DNA of 64,000 bases from Erwinia sp. (GTDB taxonomy: Bacteria; Pseudomonadota; Gammaproteobacteria; Enterobacterales; Enterobacteriaceae): contig OZ024666.1 in the NCBI GenBank assembly GCA_964016415.1, forward strand, positions 2,213,310-2,277,309, written 5' to 3'. Under the pieces are notes generated by a model. The model ran no database searches and was not told the DNA's origin. It saw only the letters and a list, made by a program, of their open reading frames with translations. The translations under genes and the position numbers were made by a program. Every line of letters starts with the position of its first letter. The stretch's first letter is position 1. This document shows, in pieces, positions 33,780 through 43,942 of the stretch.

Positions 33780-35121
33780 TTCTCTTCTCCTGCGAGTCAC
33801 AAGGTAACCATAAGGTAACGCGCGCACCCGAGCCTGCCGCATTAGTGATGGTTATCGAACCTTGCAGACGATGTACCAATGTTTCAACCAGCGCCATGCC
33901 TAAACCCACGCCCTCTTTTTTCTGAGTAAAGAAGGGCATAAAGACGGACTCAAGCGCCTCTTCACTCAGACCTGGGCCATTGTCAGTGATAATGATATTG
34001 ACGCCTTCGCCATGGCGTGTTGCCTGTAACTCAACCCATCCACCTTGCTGTTCCGCTGACGATTGTGCCTGCAAGGCATTACTGAGAATGTTGTGCAGAA
34101 TCTGTTCCAGCCATACCGGCGGTGCAAACAATTGCGGCACGTTAGCCGCAATATCACTGTTTATTGTTGCATGATAACGTTCAATCTCATTTTCCAGCAG
34201 CATCACTACCCGCGTCCAGACTGTGTGCAAATCAATTAACTGATAATCTGCTTTATCACTGGTTAACCGCTGCCGGAATTGCTTCAATAAAGTATCAACC
34301 CGCTTAATCTGCACCACCGCAGCATCCAGCATCACACGGGCTGCCTCATCTTCGTGATTTTTCAATAACCGCTGCGCTGCCTGGTTGTAACTCAACACGG
34401 CTGTCAGTGGCTGATTTAACTCATGCATGATGCCCGCAGTCAGCTCGCCGAGCGTATTCAGTCTGGTCAGTTCCGCATGGTGTGCTCGCAAATCAGCGAT
34501 ATCCCGTCGCCGTTGAGTCCGTCGGTAATGACTTATTCCGCACAAGGCCAGCGCCCATAGCACCGGAGGAAACAATGCTGCCCACCACGGAAAACGCTGC
34601 CAGTCAGGATTAGCCCCAGCAGAGATAATAAAAGGTTGACTCCGTCCGGGCAGAGCTTTACTCCATTGCCAGAACGAAGTGCGATGCATGTTATCGATCT
34701 GATAAATCGGGGTATTGTGCCAGCTTAACTCTATCTGGCTGAAGGGGTTTCCCTCAGGCAAATCTTTCATCAATACAGAGAGATCCACTAACAACGATAC
34801 CCTGGCTGAGTGCAGCCAGTACCGTCCCGCAGTTTCGAGTGTGATTGACTGTTCGGATGATGGTTCGTTACGCCAACCCACCACCTGGGGGAAAATGCGT
34901 TGCACCGCAGGACGAGGATTACCCGGTAACAATGGCATAATTGCATCATTCTGAGCGAGTCGCACTGCCACTTCCCTGTATAAAATACGGAATTCGGCTT
35001 CTTTATCACTGTGCTGCTGCTGCAAGAAAAAAGAGAACAATCCGGCACTGGTGAGTACAGTTAACATCAACCAACTCAATGCACGTATCAGACTGAATTT
35101 CTTGATTTCCGCCATTATCAT
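33751..35121 (-). CDS. FixL-type sensor histidine kinase
   Basis: 456 residues from the ATG at 35121, which has GGAG nine bases upstream; an ATG at 35142 is possible. TM1 is at about 11-33, a periplasmic sensor of about 145 residues follows, and TM2 is at about 179-199. The cytosolic part has a coiled linker, HisKA with H233 in LTAGIMHELNQPLTAVLSY, and an ATPase domain with NILSNALQAQ, ITDNGPGL, FFTQKKEGVGLGMALVE and VTLWLPC. The HELNQPL H-box is typical of FixL/TtrS/DctB-like kinases. The ligand is unknown. It heads the row of same-strand genes ending with the OMP. Confidence 0.9.
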   Translation of the reverse strand: MIMAEIKKFSLIRALSWLMLTVLTSAGLFSFFLQQQHSDKEAEFRILYREVAVRLAQNDAIMPLLPGNPRPAVQRIFPQVVGWRNEPSSEQSITLETAGRYWLHSARVSLLVDLSVLMKDLPEGNPFSQIELSWHNTPIYQIDNMHRTSFWQWSKALPGRSQPFIISAGANPDWQRFPWWAALFPPVLWALALCGISHYRRTQRRRDIADLRAHHAELTRLNTLGELTAGIMHELNQPLTAVLSYNQAAQRLLKNHEDEAARVMLDAAVVQIKRVDTLLKQFRQRLTSDKADYQLIDLHTVWTRVVMLLENEIERYHATINSDIAANVPQLFAPPVWLEQILHNILSNALQAQSSAEQQGGWVELQATRHGEGVNIIITDNGPGLSEEALESVFMPFFTQKKEGVGLGMALVETLVHRLQGSITITNAAGSGARVTLWLPCDSQEKRNEHYSTSSG

Positions 35122-35411
35122 TGGCGATTTACTCCAGCTCATATTTCAGCCGGACATTATGCCAAATAGCGCCGGGGTACGTCACTCTGATTTTTTCTGG
35201 TTGATAGTAAAGCGTCAATGTCCTACTGATAAAATTCAATTATCGTACAGAAATAAAGGTAAAAAAACGTTGTAAAATGATCATGTCAATGTCATCACAT
35301 CGCCATATGCGTTGCCCAGGCTTCTCATTCAAAGATACCCGGTAAATCATATCCGATTGGTTAACCAGGCACGCTCAGTTCGCTCACTGCATACCTCATT
35401 AAAGGACTCAT

Positions 35412-36077
35412 ATGTCTCAACTTGCCGTTTTTGATCTCGACCACACGCTAATTGCCGCTGACAGCAGCGAGTTATGGACACAGTATTTGTGGGACAAAGG
35501 TATCATTACAGACAGCGCTTTTCTTGATAATGATGCTCAAATAATGAGCGATTATCATGCAGGCAAACTGGATATGGCAGCCTATATGGCTTCAGCACTA
35601 GAGGCAATATCACACGCAACTACCGATGAAATCGACCTCTGGGCCACCCATTTCGTCAATGACACGATACCAGCACTGGTTTATCCGGCGGCAAGACAAC
35701 AACTCGATAGTTATCAGCGACAGCAAGTGCCGATCGTAATTCTCTCTGCTACCAGTGATTTTATTGTGCGTGCAGTTGGTCACTATCTCGGCATTGAGCA
35801 GGCCTTCGGTATCGAACTGGCGGTTGAGAACAAGCACTACACCGGTCAGCTATCCGGTATCACTACTTTCCGTGAGGGAAAAGTTGAGAAGTTAACACAG
35901 TGGATGCAACAACAGCAGTTATCACCTCAGCATATTGATTTTTACACCGACTCAGCAAATGACTTACCGCTCTGCCATTTCGCCACCGAGGTATTTACTG
36001 TCAATGCCGATCTCCGGTTAGCGCAGGCAGCACAGAGACATGGCTGGCATACCTTGCACTGGACGCTGCCCCGGTAA
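35412..36077 (+). CDS. HAD-family phosphatase (SerB-like subfamily IB)
   Basis: 221 residues. The nucleophile motif FDLDHTLIAADSS (D9, D11) opens the protein, motif II is ILSAT, and motif III with the second aspartates is FYTDSANDLPL. The cap helices between about 17 and 90 fit the IB subfamily (phosphoserine phosphatase, CicA and relatives). The substrate is not deducible. Upstream AAAGGACTCAT gives a good ribosome site. It is divergent from the sensor kinase (290-base gap) and followed by a strong terminator. Confidence 0.88.
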   Translation: MSQLAVFDLDHTLIAADSSELWTQYLWDKGIITDSAFLDNDAQIMSDYHAGKLDMAAYMASALEAISHATTDEIDLWATHFVNDTIPALVYPAARQQLDSYQRQQVPIVILSATSDFIVRAVGHYLGIEQAFGIELAVENKHYTGQLSGITTFREGKVEKLTQWMQQQQLSPQHIDFYTDSANDLPLCHFATEVFTVNADLRLAQAAQRHGWHTLHWTLPR

Positions 36078-36082
36078 CAACA

Positions 36083-36110
36083 GGCTACCTGAACGGTAGC
36101 CGGTTTTATT
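36083..36110 (+). terminator. Terminator after the HAD phosphatase
   Basis: GGCTACC (36083-36089) pairs with GGTAGCC (36095-36101) and is followed by GGTTTTATTATT. It stops the plus-strand gene just before the convergent nitrilase end. Confidence 0.85.
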
Positions 36111-37167
36111 ATTCAGCAGAAAGCTGAGGCGATTTTTCAGGTGAGAGGGGTGAGACATCGTTGGTGAACGGCTGTTTGTTCAACTCGCCGGCCCCACCGG
36201 AGAACGATGCCGGCTCATGCCTTTGACGATCAATTGCCAGGTTGAAAACATCGTAACGGTTATAATACCCGACCACATCATGCAACTGTTTTTCGCTGAC
36301 AATCTTTTGCAGATCGAAGGTGGCAAAGGCGATCCCGGCTTCATATTGCAGCATATCGCCCACCTGCGCACCAGTAGGATCGACAAACATGGTCGCCGCT
36401 TGTGGTGTGTTTTCAAGGATATCCTGTACCGTGGGATCACAGGCAATCAGCTGTGCTTTCATCCCTTCATCCATCAGTGACGCGCTCATGATACCAAAGC
36501 ATTTTGCTTCAAAAGAGTGCGCTCCGGCACGGATACGGTTCGCGGCGAGATTGTCGAAATTTCCACCACTGTCGGGACGCCGGGTTGGCCAGATGGATGG
36601 CCACTGTGAAATGTGGAACTGCTCCCCCTGGGCCATCAAGGCATATCGCGCCAGAGGATTGGTATTTTCACCACAAATTAACCCGCCGAGTCGGCCTATC
36701 CGTGTCTTACAAACATTCAACCCTGCGCCGTCACCCGATGCCCAGACCATTTTTTCAAAAAATGTCGGCACCAGTTTTCGGTGATGATTAATGAGCTGGC
36801 CTGTCTCATCTATGATAACGGAGGAATTCCATAGACAGCCGACACTGGCATGACTGCGTTCACTGAATCCCATCGAGATAATAATCTCATGCCGGGCTGC
36901 CGCCTGCTGTAATGCGGCGATTTCCGGCCCATCTATTAGCAGGCTGTTGGCCGCCATCACTTCAAACCAGTGATGATTATAAATCGGTGCCCACAGCGCT
37001 GCCCAGACAGGAAAACCAGGAATAAATGACTCGGGAAACACCACCAGTTCAGCCCCTGATGCTTTTGCTTTCGCAATCCAAACCAAAGCTTCTTCCAGGG
37101 TGGCCTGAGCATTCATATACACAGGTGCGGCATGCACTGCGGCAACTTTTATTTTCGGTAAAAACAT
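36109..37167 (-). CDS. Nitrilase
   Basis: 352 residues, a normal length for aliphatic/aromatic nitrilases of the nitrilase superfamily branch 1. These hydrolyse R-CN to carboxylate and ammonia. The triad is E46 in VVFPESFIPG, K131 in HHRKLVPTFFEK, and the nucleophile C165 in GGLICGENTNPL. The plant-type substrate-pocket block FHISQWPSIWPT is also present. Plant-associated bacteria use such enzymes on indole-acetonitrile or cyanogenic breakdown products; which substrate applies here is inference. It follows the disrupted symporter gene by 20 bases and probably shared its operon. Confidence 0.93.
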   Translation of the reverse strand: MFLPKIKVAAVHAAPVYMNAQATLEEALVWIAKAKASGAELVVFPESFIPGFPVWAALWAPIYNHHWFEVMAANSLLIDGPEIAALQQAAARHEIIISMGFSERSHASVGCLWNSSVIIDETGQLINHHRKLVPTFFEKMVWASGDGAGLNVCKTRIGRLGGLICGENTNPLARYALMAQGEQFHISQWPSIWPTRRPDSGGNFDNLAANRIRAGAHSFEAKCFGIMSASLMDEGMKAQLIACDPTVQDILENTPQAATMFVDPTGAQVGDMLQYEAGIAFATFDLQKIVSEKQLHDVVGYYNRYDVFNLAIDRQRHEPASFSGGAGELNKQPFTNDVSPLSPEKSPQLSAE

Positions 37168-37187
37168 AACCTAATCCTCTGTCGTGA

Positions 37188-39026
37188 CTAATGAATGACG
37201 TGTGAAGAGTCAGTGCTGTATTGATCCTGACTACTGCCCAGCTCACGCCTTACCGCCAATTCGTTCCAGCGCTGTAAAGCACGTTCATCACGAAAAAGCA
37301 GAGAGAAAATAATGACCAGGATAAAACCCGCGGGGATAGGGATAATGCCGGGATTACTCAAAGTGATCAGCGGGGCTTGCAGTCCAACCAGACTGCTTGC
37401 ACTGTCCGGGATTGCCTGAATTTGTTGCTCAAGCGCGTGCCGTTTTTCCTGCACCACCGGGTCAGATGCCTGTTTAAGCTGAACTAACTGTGTCTGTAAT
37501 GCCGCTCGCTGTTGCAGTGGATAGGTCATCGATGGAGAAACCAGCACCATCGAAATCGCCAGTAAAGTGCCGCCAATAATGCCCGCCAGTACTCCGGCAG
37601 TATTACAGCGCCGACAGTAGAGTGATAACACCAGTGCAGGCAGATTGGCTGACGCCGCCACCGCGTAGCCCAATCCGACCAGATGAGCGACATTCTGACC
37701 TTACGCCTCAATTCCGGCCCAGATGGCAATAGCCGCCATCGCCAGTGTTGCAATCCGCGCCGCCATCACTTGCTGGCGCTCTGATGCTTTCCCTTTCATG
37801 ATGGCCCCGACGTAGACATCGTGAGCCATCGCTGACGCTGAAGCCAGAGTCAGTCCCGCCACTACTGCGACAATGGTGGCAAAAGAGATAGCCGCGACCA
37901 GCGCCAGTAATAAATTGCCACCGAAGCTTTCTGCGCCACCGCCCAGATACTGAGCCAGCATCGGTGCGGCAAGGTTACCGCCCTTTTCGGCCGCTTTCAC
38001 TGCATCACCGCCGACGTAATAGGCACAAGCAAAACCGATTGCAATTATCAGTAAATGACAACCACCAATAAACAACATACTCCACAACACAGATCGTCTG
38101 GCATCAGTCGCCGTGCGTACTGCAAAAAAACGCATCAGTACATGGGGCATCGCCGCGGTACCCAATAGCGGAGCCAGCCCTAACGACACCTGCTCAAGCG
38201 GCTTTTTCAGGTACAACCCGGCTTCCAGAAAACGTTGCCCTGCCTGATCGGGGGCTAACGCACACTCGGTCACCAGTGATGTGACGTACTGCTGTAATTT
38301 TGGTGTTGCGGTCAACGCATCAAGCAGTGCAATACCATTGAAACCAAAAGGCAGCCAGGCCAGTATCACTAAAATAAAACAACAGGAGATAAGCAGAATC
38401 GCCTTTACCACCTGGACTGCGGTAGTCGCCCGCATGCCACCGAAAGCGACATACAGCAACATCAATATCCCTACCGCGGTGACAGAAAATTCATAAGGGA
38501 TTCCAATCAAGGCTCTGACAATCACCGCGCCGCCAACAATTTGCGGCACCATATAAAACAGGGCGACAATCACACTCGACAGTGCGGCAGCAACTTTGGT
38601 CGAACGGAAACCATTACGCCAGGCCAGTACATCACCGAGCGTGTAGCGTCCTAAATTGCGGCAAGGTTCAGCGACTAACAACAGCACCGGAATAAACGCC
38701 ACGAAAAAACCAATCAGATAATTGACACCGTCAAAACCATAGAGCGTAATCAGACCAGATACGCCGAGAAAAGCTGCAGCAGAAAGATAATCACCTGCTA
38801 TTGCGAGACCATTCTTCAGTGGTGATATTTTACCTCCTGCGGTGTAGAAATCACTGGCGGTATTATTCTTTCGTGATGCAAACCAGGTGATAGACAAAGA
38901 GGCAATAAATAAAAGAGCAAAAATAATGAATGTCAGACTTCGATGGTTCTCATTTACCATGCCGCCTGACGCTGCCGATACAGGCAATGTCGGCAACAGC
39001 AATAATAAAAAACGTAATTTACCCAT
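37188..39026 (-). pseudogene. Sodium:solute symporter (ActP-like), internal TAA
   Basis: The frame from MGKLRFLLLLLP (start 39026) runs through the SSS-family motifs LAIAGDYLSAAAFLG, FVAFIPVLLLVAEPCRNLG and LVAAISFATIVAVVAGLTL. It is stopped by TAA at 37701-37703, between AIWAGIEA and GQNVAHLVGLGYAVAASANL. It then stays open in the same frame to 37188. A single nonsense change (for example AAA to TAA) explains it. The truncated product lacks the last two or three membrane segments. Relatives import acetate or other short carboxylates. With the DUF485 gene upstream (8-base overlap) and the nitrilase downstream, it may have imported or recycled an organic acid. Confidence 0.88.
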
Positions 39027-39351
39027 GATTACACTCCTTATTAACATTGGAGGTTTTGTTTTGTGCGCCTGTTTCCAGCTTTTGCATCTGATGCGCATAG
39101 ATCCAGGCAACTAATCCCATTACGGGATACTGTAAGATTGCCCATGCCAACCCGACATTGAATGCCCCGGCCAGTCGGTACTTCATTACTTCAGGAAAGA
39201 CATTATTTAAAAAAGGAAACGAAAAGAATGAGATAAAAGCACACTCCAGAAGAACGATGGTCATAGTAGCTCTTTTTTTCGTTTTTGTTTTGAATGAAGA
39301 TGAGTGATAAATCGCATCATAATCAATGGATTCTGTTTTTTTTGTCTGCAT
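39019..39351 (-). CDS. DUF485 (YjcH-like) inner membrane protein
   Basis: 110 residues. The start YDAIYHSSSFKTKTKKRATM is the family opening, followed by two membrane segments (about 30-52 and 62-84). YjcH-type proteins are encoded directly upstream of ActP-like symporters, as here, but their role is not firmly known. The ATG at 39351 follows GGGGAGAATAAT. The gene appears intact although its partner is broken. Confidence 0.9.
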   Translation of the reverse strand: MQTKKTESIDYDAIYHSSSFKTKTKKRATMTIVLLECAFISFFSFPFLNNVFPEVMKYRLAGAFNVGLAWAILQYPVMGLVAWIYAHQMQKLETGAQNKTSNVNKECNHG

Positions 39352-39819
39352 ATTATTCTCCCCCCGGTGAAATAACATATTAACCGGACAGGATATGAAG
39401 AAAATCAGAAATTACGCAGTGTGCTTTGCATTTATGCAAAAGGAGGATGCACCAAAATATGTCATTTACGCATCGAGAAATAATAAATTTTAATATAAGT
39501 TAAATTGCCGTCAGTCTAAAATGAAATAGTGATATAAAAAACGAAATCAGCCTGACAGGAAAGTTATCTTCAGTTTAAAAAAGATAACTTTAAATTATCG
39601 CCTCTCTTTGCGGGTTAAAACACATGCAATCACCTGTTTTAAAATAAAAAATCAGCATCCTGTGGATTTATCACTGTCACGCCATTGCCCCCTTGACCTT
39701 CAGGATCAGAGATACCCCATGAAGCGAGCTGGCAGACAAGCACCATACCAGTGCAATACCACTGAGGGGGAGGGTCAGGAGGAGAAGAAAGCAGCGTCAG
39801 ATGGTGACAATTGATGAAG
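39352..39819. other. Intergenic region upstream of the DUF485/symporter genes
   Basis: 468 AT-rich bases between the symporter operon start and the 3' end of the LysR gene. It must hold the operon promoter and probably the LysR site. I see no clear T-N11-A palindrome that I would defend, and no gene; the 68-codon plus-strand frame at 39608 has no start context or recognisable sequence. Confidence 0.45.
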
Positions 39820-40737
39820 TTATTTCAGCATAATACCCGGCACATTGGGATAGTCATGCTGGAAAGCGTCAATCAGGAAGTTAATCACCGCTTTCATTTT
39901 TGGCAAATAGCGCAATTCTCTGTGAACTGAAAGCCAGACCACGCGCTGCACTGAGACTGCGTCGGCTAATACGCGTTGTAATCCTAATTTTTCCGCCTGC
40001 ATAAATTCCGGAAGCATGACCATGCCAGCCCCATTCGCTGCAGCAAATATTTGCGCCACCATGCTGGTGGAACTGAAAATAATGTGTGGATTCTCCAGCA
40101 CCTCATGCAACCACCGGACGGTATCAAGCTCAATCATCTCTTCGATGTAACTGACAAAGCAATGTCCGGCGAGTGCGGCTGTATCTGCCGGATAGCCTTT
40201 TTTATCGAGATAAGGCTGGCTGGCATAGAGATAAAGATGAAATTTGCCTACCGGCAAAATATCGAGACTTTTCGCCTCATAAGGATAAAAACTCAAAAAA
40301 AGATCCGCTTCGCGACGGCTGACATGCACCTGATGCGAGGAAGTGATCAGATCAATACTGATATTGGGATAAACCGTATTGAACTGCACAATGCGTTCGG
40401 CAAGATAAAATGAGGCGATGCCCTCCATTGTGGCGATTCTTACCCGACCCGCCGCCAGTACTCCTGAAGTATCACGGACAGCCTGCATCATCGCCAGCGA
40501 GTGTGACTCCATTGTTTCAACGGAAGCTAAAATCCCCATACCGAGCGGGGTCACTTTCAACCCCGCAGGCTGACGTTCAAACACCGGACCGCTTAGAGAT
40601 TTTTCCAGACTGGCGATGTGGCGTGACACTGTTGAGACATCGATATGCAATTGACGTGCAGCCGCAGACAAACTGCCCCGGCGATAGACTTCAAGAAAGA
40701 TACGCAAATCGTTCCAGTTAGGTTCCGATGCTGGCAT
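39820..40737 (-). CDS. LysR-family transcriptional regulator
   Basis: 305 residues. The winged helix-turn-helix (about 5-65) reads WNDLRIFLEVYRRGSLSAAA and VSTVSRHIASLEKSL. The effector-binding part follows from about 95. The start at 40737 (MPASEPNW) has GGGGGAG upstream. The most obvious target is the downstream DUF485-symporter-nitrilase operon on the same strand; that is inference from position. Confidence 0.9.
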   Translation of the reverse strand: MPASEPNWNDLRIFLEVYRRGSLSAAARQLHIDVSTVSRHIASLEKSLSGPVFERQPAGLKVTPLGMGILASVETMESHSLAMMQAVRDTSGVLAAGRVRIATMEGIASFYLAERIVQFNTVYPNISIDLITSSHQVHVSRREADLFLSFYPYEAKSLDILPVGKFHLYLYASQPYLDKKGYPADTAALAGHCFVSYIEEMIELDTVRWLHEVLENPHIIFSSTSMVAQIFAAANGAGMVMLPEFMQAEKLGLQRVLADAVSVQRVVWLSVHRELRYLPKMKAVINFLIDAFQHDYPNVPGIMLK

Positions 40738-40779
40738 TGACTCCCCCTGTAAACCTTCAGAGCGCACTTCCCCGATCCT

Positions 40780-40803
40780 TCAGGGTAATGCGGATTACCC
40801 TGA
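40780..40803. promoter_or_regulatory. 10-bp perfect inverted repeat between DUF1989 and lysR
   Basis: TCAGGGTAAT-GCGG-ATTACCCTGA. There is no T-tract on either side, so a protein-binding site for the LysR promoter or an mRNA-end stem is possible. Confidence 0.45.
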
Positions 40804-40898
40804 CACAATGATACCGGGCTCCCTTTCAGTAATTACCACTTAACGGGCACATGTCGTAACCCATGCTGCCCCTGATAATCAGGCGATACCGGTGGTTT

Positions 40899-41669
40899 CT
40901 ACCCCTTTAGCAGAGAAGCCTCTGGCTGATAAATCTCCACACCTAACGGACGACAGACTTTCAGTGTATCTTCTGCTTCATCGCCCCACATAGGCAGAGA
41001 GAGGTCGCCGCCAGGACAGGTAGAGATAGCGCATAGCAGATCGATCTCAGCAAAAAACTCCAGGTAGTCACCTTCACGAGCCGGACAGGCTTTCATGAAA
41101 TACTGGTCGTTATCATTCAACCCGGTGCACTGAAAAACATTCATCACATCATGCACATCAAACTCTGTCAGGCCATAAGGCTGCACGGCCCGTGTCAGAT
41201 TAGAGTGACAATGAAAATCAAAATCTTCCCCGGTCAGCAGTTTATTAACATAAGGGTCACAACGGGTACCCAACAGGTCATGTACACGTCCACCATCACT
41301 GTCAATACCATAGTCAGCCAGTGAATCAGCGGTGATTGTCGCCATCGGACGAATGAATGGCAATGTTGACCAGATACGATCAAAGGTAGACAGATGCGCA
41401 CGCTGTAACTGCCGGGTACGTGATACCCACATTCTCTCTCTGGGATCGTGACGGTTCCAGATATTTAAATCACCCACCTGTGGTCCCTGTGGAGTAGTGA
41501 TACGGAAAACGTGTCCGGCGGGAACTTCCCAGGCAAAACCACTGCGGATTGGCACCAGATATTTCGCCAGTTCTTTGCGTTGCCCATCAGCAATGGCCTG
41601 ATAAAATTCAGTATCAACGCTCAGTGCAGTACCCTTGGTATTTTGATAAGCAGCAGGATAAGAGGACAT
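40899..41669 (-). CDS. DUF1989 (urea carboxylase-associated family) protein
   Basis: 256 residues with the family marks PAGHVFRITTPQGPQVGDLN, FHCHSNLTRA, FDVHDVMNVFQCTGL and CPGGDLSLPMWG; the His/Cys/Asp residues probably bind metal. Members are often linked to urea, guanidine or nucleobase use; catalysis is not well established. Its ATG overlaps the GntR-gene stop by one base (TGATG), so the regulator and this protein are translated together. It lies downstream of an amino-acid-type ABC importer and regulator on the same strand. Confidence 0.85.
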   Translation of the reverse strand: MSSYPAAYQNTKGTALSVDTEFYQAIADGQRKELAKYLVPIRSGFAWEVPAGHVFRITTPQGPQVGDLNIWNRHDPRERMWVSRTRQLQRAHLSTFDRIWSTLPFIRPMATITADSLADYGIDSDGGRVHDLLGTRCDPYVNKLLTGEDFDFHCHSNLTRAVQPYGLTEFDVHDVMNVFQCTGLNDNDQYFMKACPAREGDYLEFFAEIDLLCAISTCPGGDLSLPMWGDEAEDTLKVCRPLGVEIYQPEASLLKG

Positions 41670-42391
41670 CAGTAATACTCCTGTAGATAAGAGGGCTGTA
41701 TAAACATCTGCAGCAAAAGCTGCTCAGAATGATCAAGATAGCTGGCTAAATAGTCACGGGCTTCCCGGTGCGATTCCGTAAGCAGCAACTGGTATAACTC
41801 ACGATCCCGCGCCAGCCAGGGTTGTTGAAAATCACGTTCTGCCGCACCAGAAGCAAACAATAAGCGTAACTGAGCGATGATCACCGCGAAAAAATCGTTC
41901 AGCCGGCGACTCCCTAACAGGCAAACCACAGCCTGATGGAAACGCAAACTCAGTGTGCCTGATGCTCGCCATGATTGATCCTGTTCAGCCTGCTCTGCCT
42001 GCTGTATCAGCGAGGCCATTTTTGCCCGATGAAACGGGTTAAGTGGCAACCCGACATCCAGAGCCAGTAATTCAAGATGACGCCGTACCCGGTAGATATC
42101 ACGTAAATCACCACGATCCATCCTGCGCACTGAGACACCCCGATGCTGGTGATACACCACCAGCCCTTCCGCATGTAAACTGCGTAAGGCTTCCCGCAGA
42201 GTGTTGCGTGACGTGCCGCAGGCCGCAGATAGCTCAGCCTCCTGCAGCGGTTGTTGAGGCCGTAGTGTTCCGTTAATGATATTTTCACGCAGGGTATGGG
42301 CTACCCGTTGAAATGCGGGTAGCTCAATAAGTTCCTTCTCATCAACCTGCACCGGTTCCAGTATCAGTATTCCCTCACTGCTGGTTTTCAT
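41669..42391 (-). CDS. GntR-family regulator (FCD/FadR type)
   Basis: 240 residues. The winged HTH (about 22-95) has FQRVAHTLRENIINGTLRPQ and GTSRNTLREALRSLHAEGLV. The FCD effector domain (about 100-230) has DLRDIYRVRRHLELLALD and FHQAVVCLLGSRRLN, with the metal-binding H pattern. It probably controls the surrounding importer and DUF1989 operon in response to the substrate. Coupled to the DUF1989 gene; 9 bases downstream of the ABC gene. Confidence 0.9.
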   Translation of the reverse strand: MKTSSEGILILEPVQVDEKELIELPAFQRVAHTLRENIINGTLRPQQPLQEAELSAACGTSRNTLREALRSLHAEGLVVYHQHRGVSVRRMDRGDLRDIYRVRRHLELLALDVGLPLNPFHRAKMASLIQQAEQAEQDQSWRASGTLSLRFHQAVVCLLGSRRLNDFFAVIIAQLRLLFASGAAERDFQQPWLARDRELYQLLLTESHREARDYLASYLDHSEQLLLQMFIQPSYLQEYY

Positions 42392-42400
42392 AAGCGTTCC

Positions 42401-43909
42401 TTAGCTGAATTTTACATCCCGTAAAAAGCGCTGGAGTCTCGGATTATCCGTGTCACGCACTTCAGCCGGAGGGGCATCTATCACGATTTCCCCCTGTTCC
42501 ATAAAGACAACCCGATCAGACAGAGAGAAAGCAAAGTGCATTTCATGCGTCACAATCACCATCGTAATCCCCTCTTTAGCCAGCTTTTCGATCACTTCAA
42601 GCACTTCTCCCACTTTTTCCGGGTCAAGCGCTGAGGTTGGCTCGTCAAACAGCACAACTGTCGGCTCCATCACCAGCGTTCGGGCAATCGCAACGCGCTG
42701 CTGTTGGCCGCCGGAAAGCTGATGCGGGTATTTCATCGCATGCTCCAGCATTCCCACCTTGTCGAGCAGTGCGTAGCTACGCTGCCGAATATCTTCCTTC
42801 GGTGCTGTGCCATGCAGTAACGGGGCAAGCATCAGGTTTTCCAGTACTGTTTTGTGTGGGAAAAGGTTGAACCCCTGGAAAACCATCCCCAGCCGTTTGA
42901 TTTGCGTGCGCCATGGCAACGCATTCTCCCGCTGACCGGCGGTGATGAACTCGCGTCCTAATAATGAAATAGTCCCTTTATCAAGAGTTTCCAGACCATT
43001 TATCAGACGGATGAGCGTCGTTTTACCTGAGCCGGAGGGGCCAATAATGGAGACAATTTCTCCCGGTTTGACCGACAAAGAGATACCTTTCAGCACTGGC
43101 TTCTCATCGTAAGCTTTATACAATGACTGCAGTTCGAGAATGGGCTTGGCATGCGCACTGTGTTGATAGGCGGTAGCAGCCGGAACGGAAGGCAAAGAGT
43201 GACGTATTGCTTCGCTATCCAGTGGCTTAGTTTTACGCTGACGTACGTCGCTGCGACGCTCAAACCAGCCCGCCAGACGCTCAAACACGGTGACAATCAG
43301 CACGTAGTAACACGCAACAGCCAGCAACGTTTCCAGCACTTTGACATTTTCAGTGTAAAGTCGCTCACCCACCATCAGGATCTCGGAGAGTGAGATCACC
43401 GAAACCAGCGAGGTCATTTTCACAATGGTGATAAATTCATTCACCAGTACGGGTAACGCGGTACGCAGGGATTGCGGAATCACAATGCTGAGCAAAATTT
43501 GCGCCGAGGGTAATCCAAGTGCTTTACCCGCTTCTCTTTGCCCCTGAGCCACAGAAATAAGGCCACCACGGTGAATCTCAGCAATATAAGCAGTCTCACT
43601 GAGGACACAGGCCACCAGCCCGGCATAAAAAGGATTGCTAAGTAATCCGGCGGTCGCCGGAAATATCTGCGGCAAATTGAAAATAAACACCAGTAGCACC
43701 AGTAATGGCAGACTACGAAACAGCCAGACATACCCCCCGCACAGCCAGCGAACAACCAACAACCGTGACTGCTTGCCGAGAGCAACAAACAAGCCAGTCA
43801 CAATGCCGATTACCCAGGTAAGTACACTCAGTTTGACGACCACCCAACTGGCGAGCCAGAAATCAGGATACGTGAACAAACCCCATAAATAATGCCAGTC
43901 AAATTGCAT
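42401..43909 (-). CDS. Fused amino-acid-type ABC importer, permease plus ATPase
   Basis: 502 residues. Residues about 1-220 are a HisM/GlnP-type permease with five or so membrane segments and the EAA motif [20 protein letters not shown]. After a linker, residues about 255-502 are a GlnQ-type ATPase: Walker [10 protein letters not shown], signature [15 protein letters not shown], Walker [14 protein letters not shown] and H-loop VTHEM. Permease-ATPase fusions exist in this family but are a minority. The binding protein is encoded 33 bases upstream. Substrate is probably a polar amino acid or related amine. Confidence 0.92.
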   Translation of the reverse strand: MQFDWHYLWGLFTYPDFWLASWVVVKLSVLTWVIGIVTGLFVALGKQSRLLVVRWLCGGYVWLFRSLPLLVLLVFIFNLPQIFPATAGLLSNPFYAGLVACVLSETAYIAEIHRGGLISVAQGQREAGKALGLPSAQILLSIVIPQSLRTALPVLVNEFITIVKMTSLVSVISLSEILMVGERLYTENVKVLETLLAVACYYVLIVTVFERLAGWFERRSDVRQRKTKPLDSEAIRHSLPSVPAATAYQHSAHAKPILELQSLYKAYDEKPVLKGISLSVKPGEIVSIIGPSGSGKTTLIRLINGLETLDKGTISLLGREFITAGQRENALPWRTQIKRLGMVFQGFNLFPHKTVLENLMLAPLLHGTAPKEDIRQRSYALLDKVGMLEHAMKYPHQLSGGQQQRVAIARTLVMEPTVVLFDEPTSALDPEKVGEVLEVIEKLAKEGITMVIVTHEMHFAFSLSDRVVFMEQGEIVIDAPPAEVRDTDNPRLQRFLRDVKFS

Positions 43910-43942
43910 CGTATTTCTCCTTACCAGGGCCGAGCATTAAAA

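Noticed and set aside
39608-39814. 68-codon plus-strand frame in the symporter upstream region
   Set aside because: No ribosome site, no family match, and biased composition only; considered noise.
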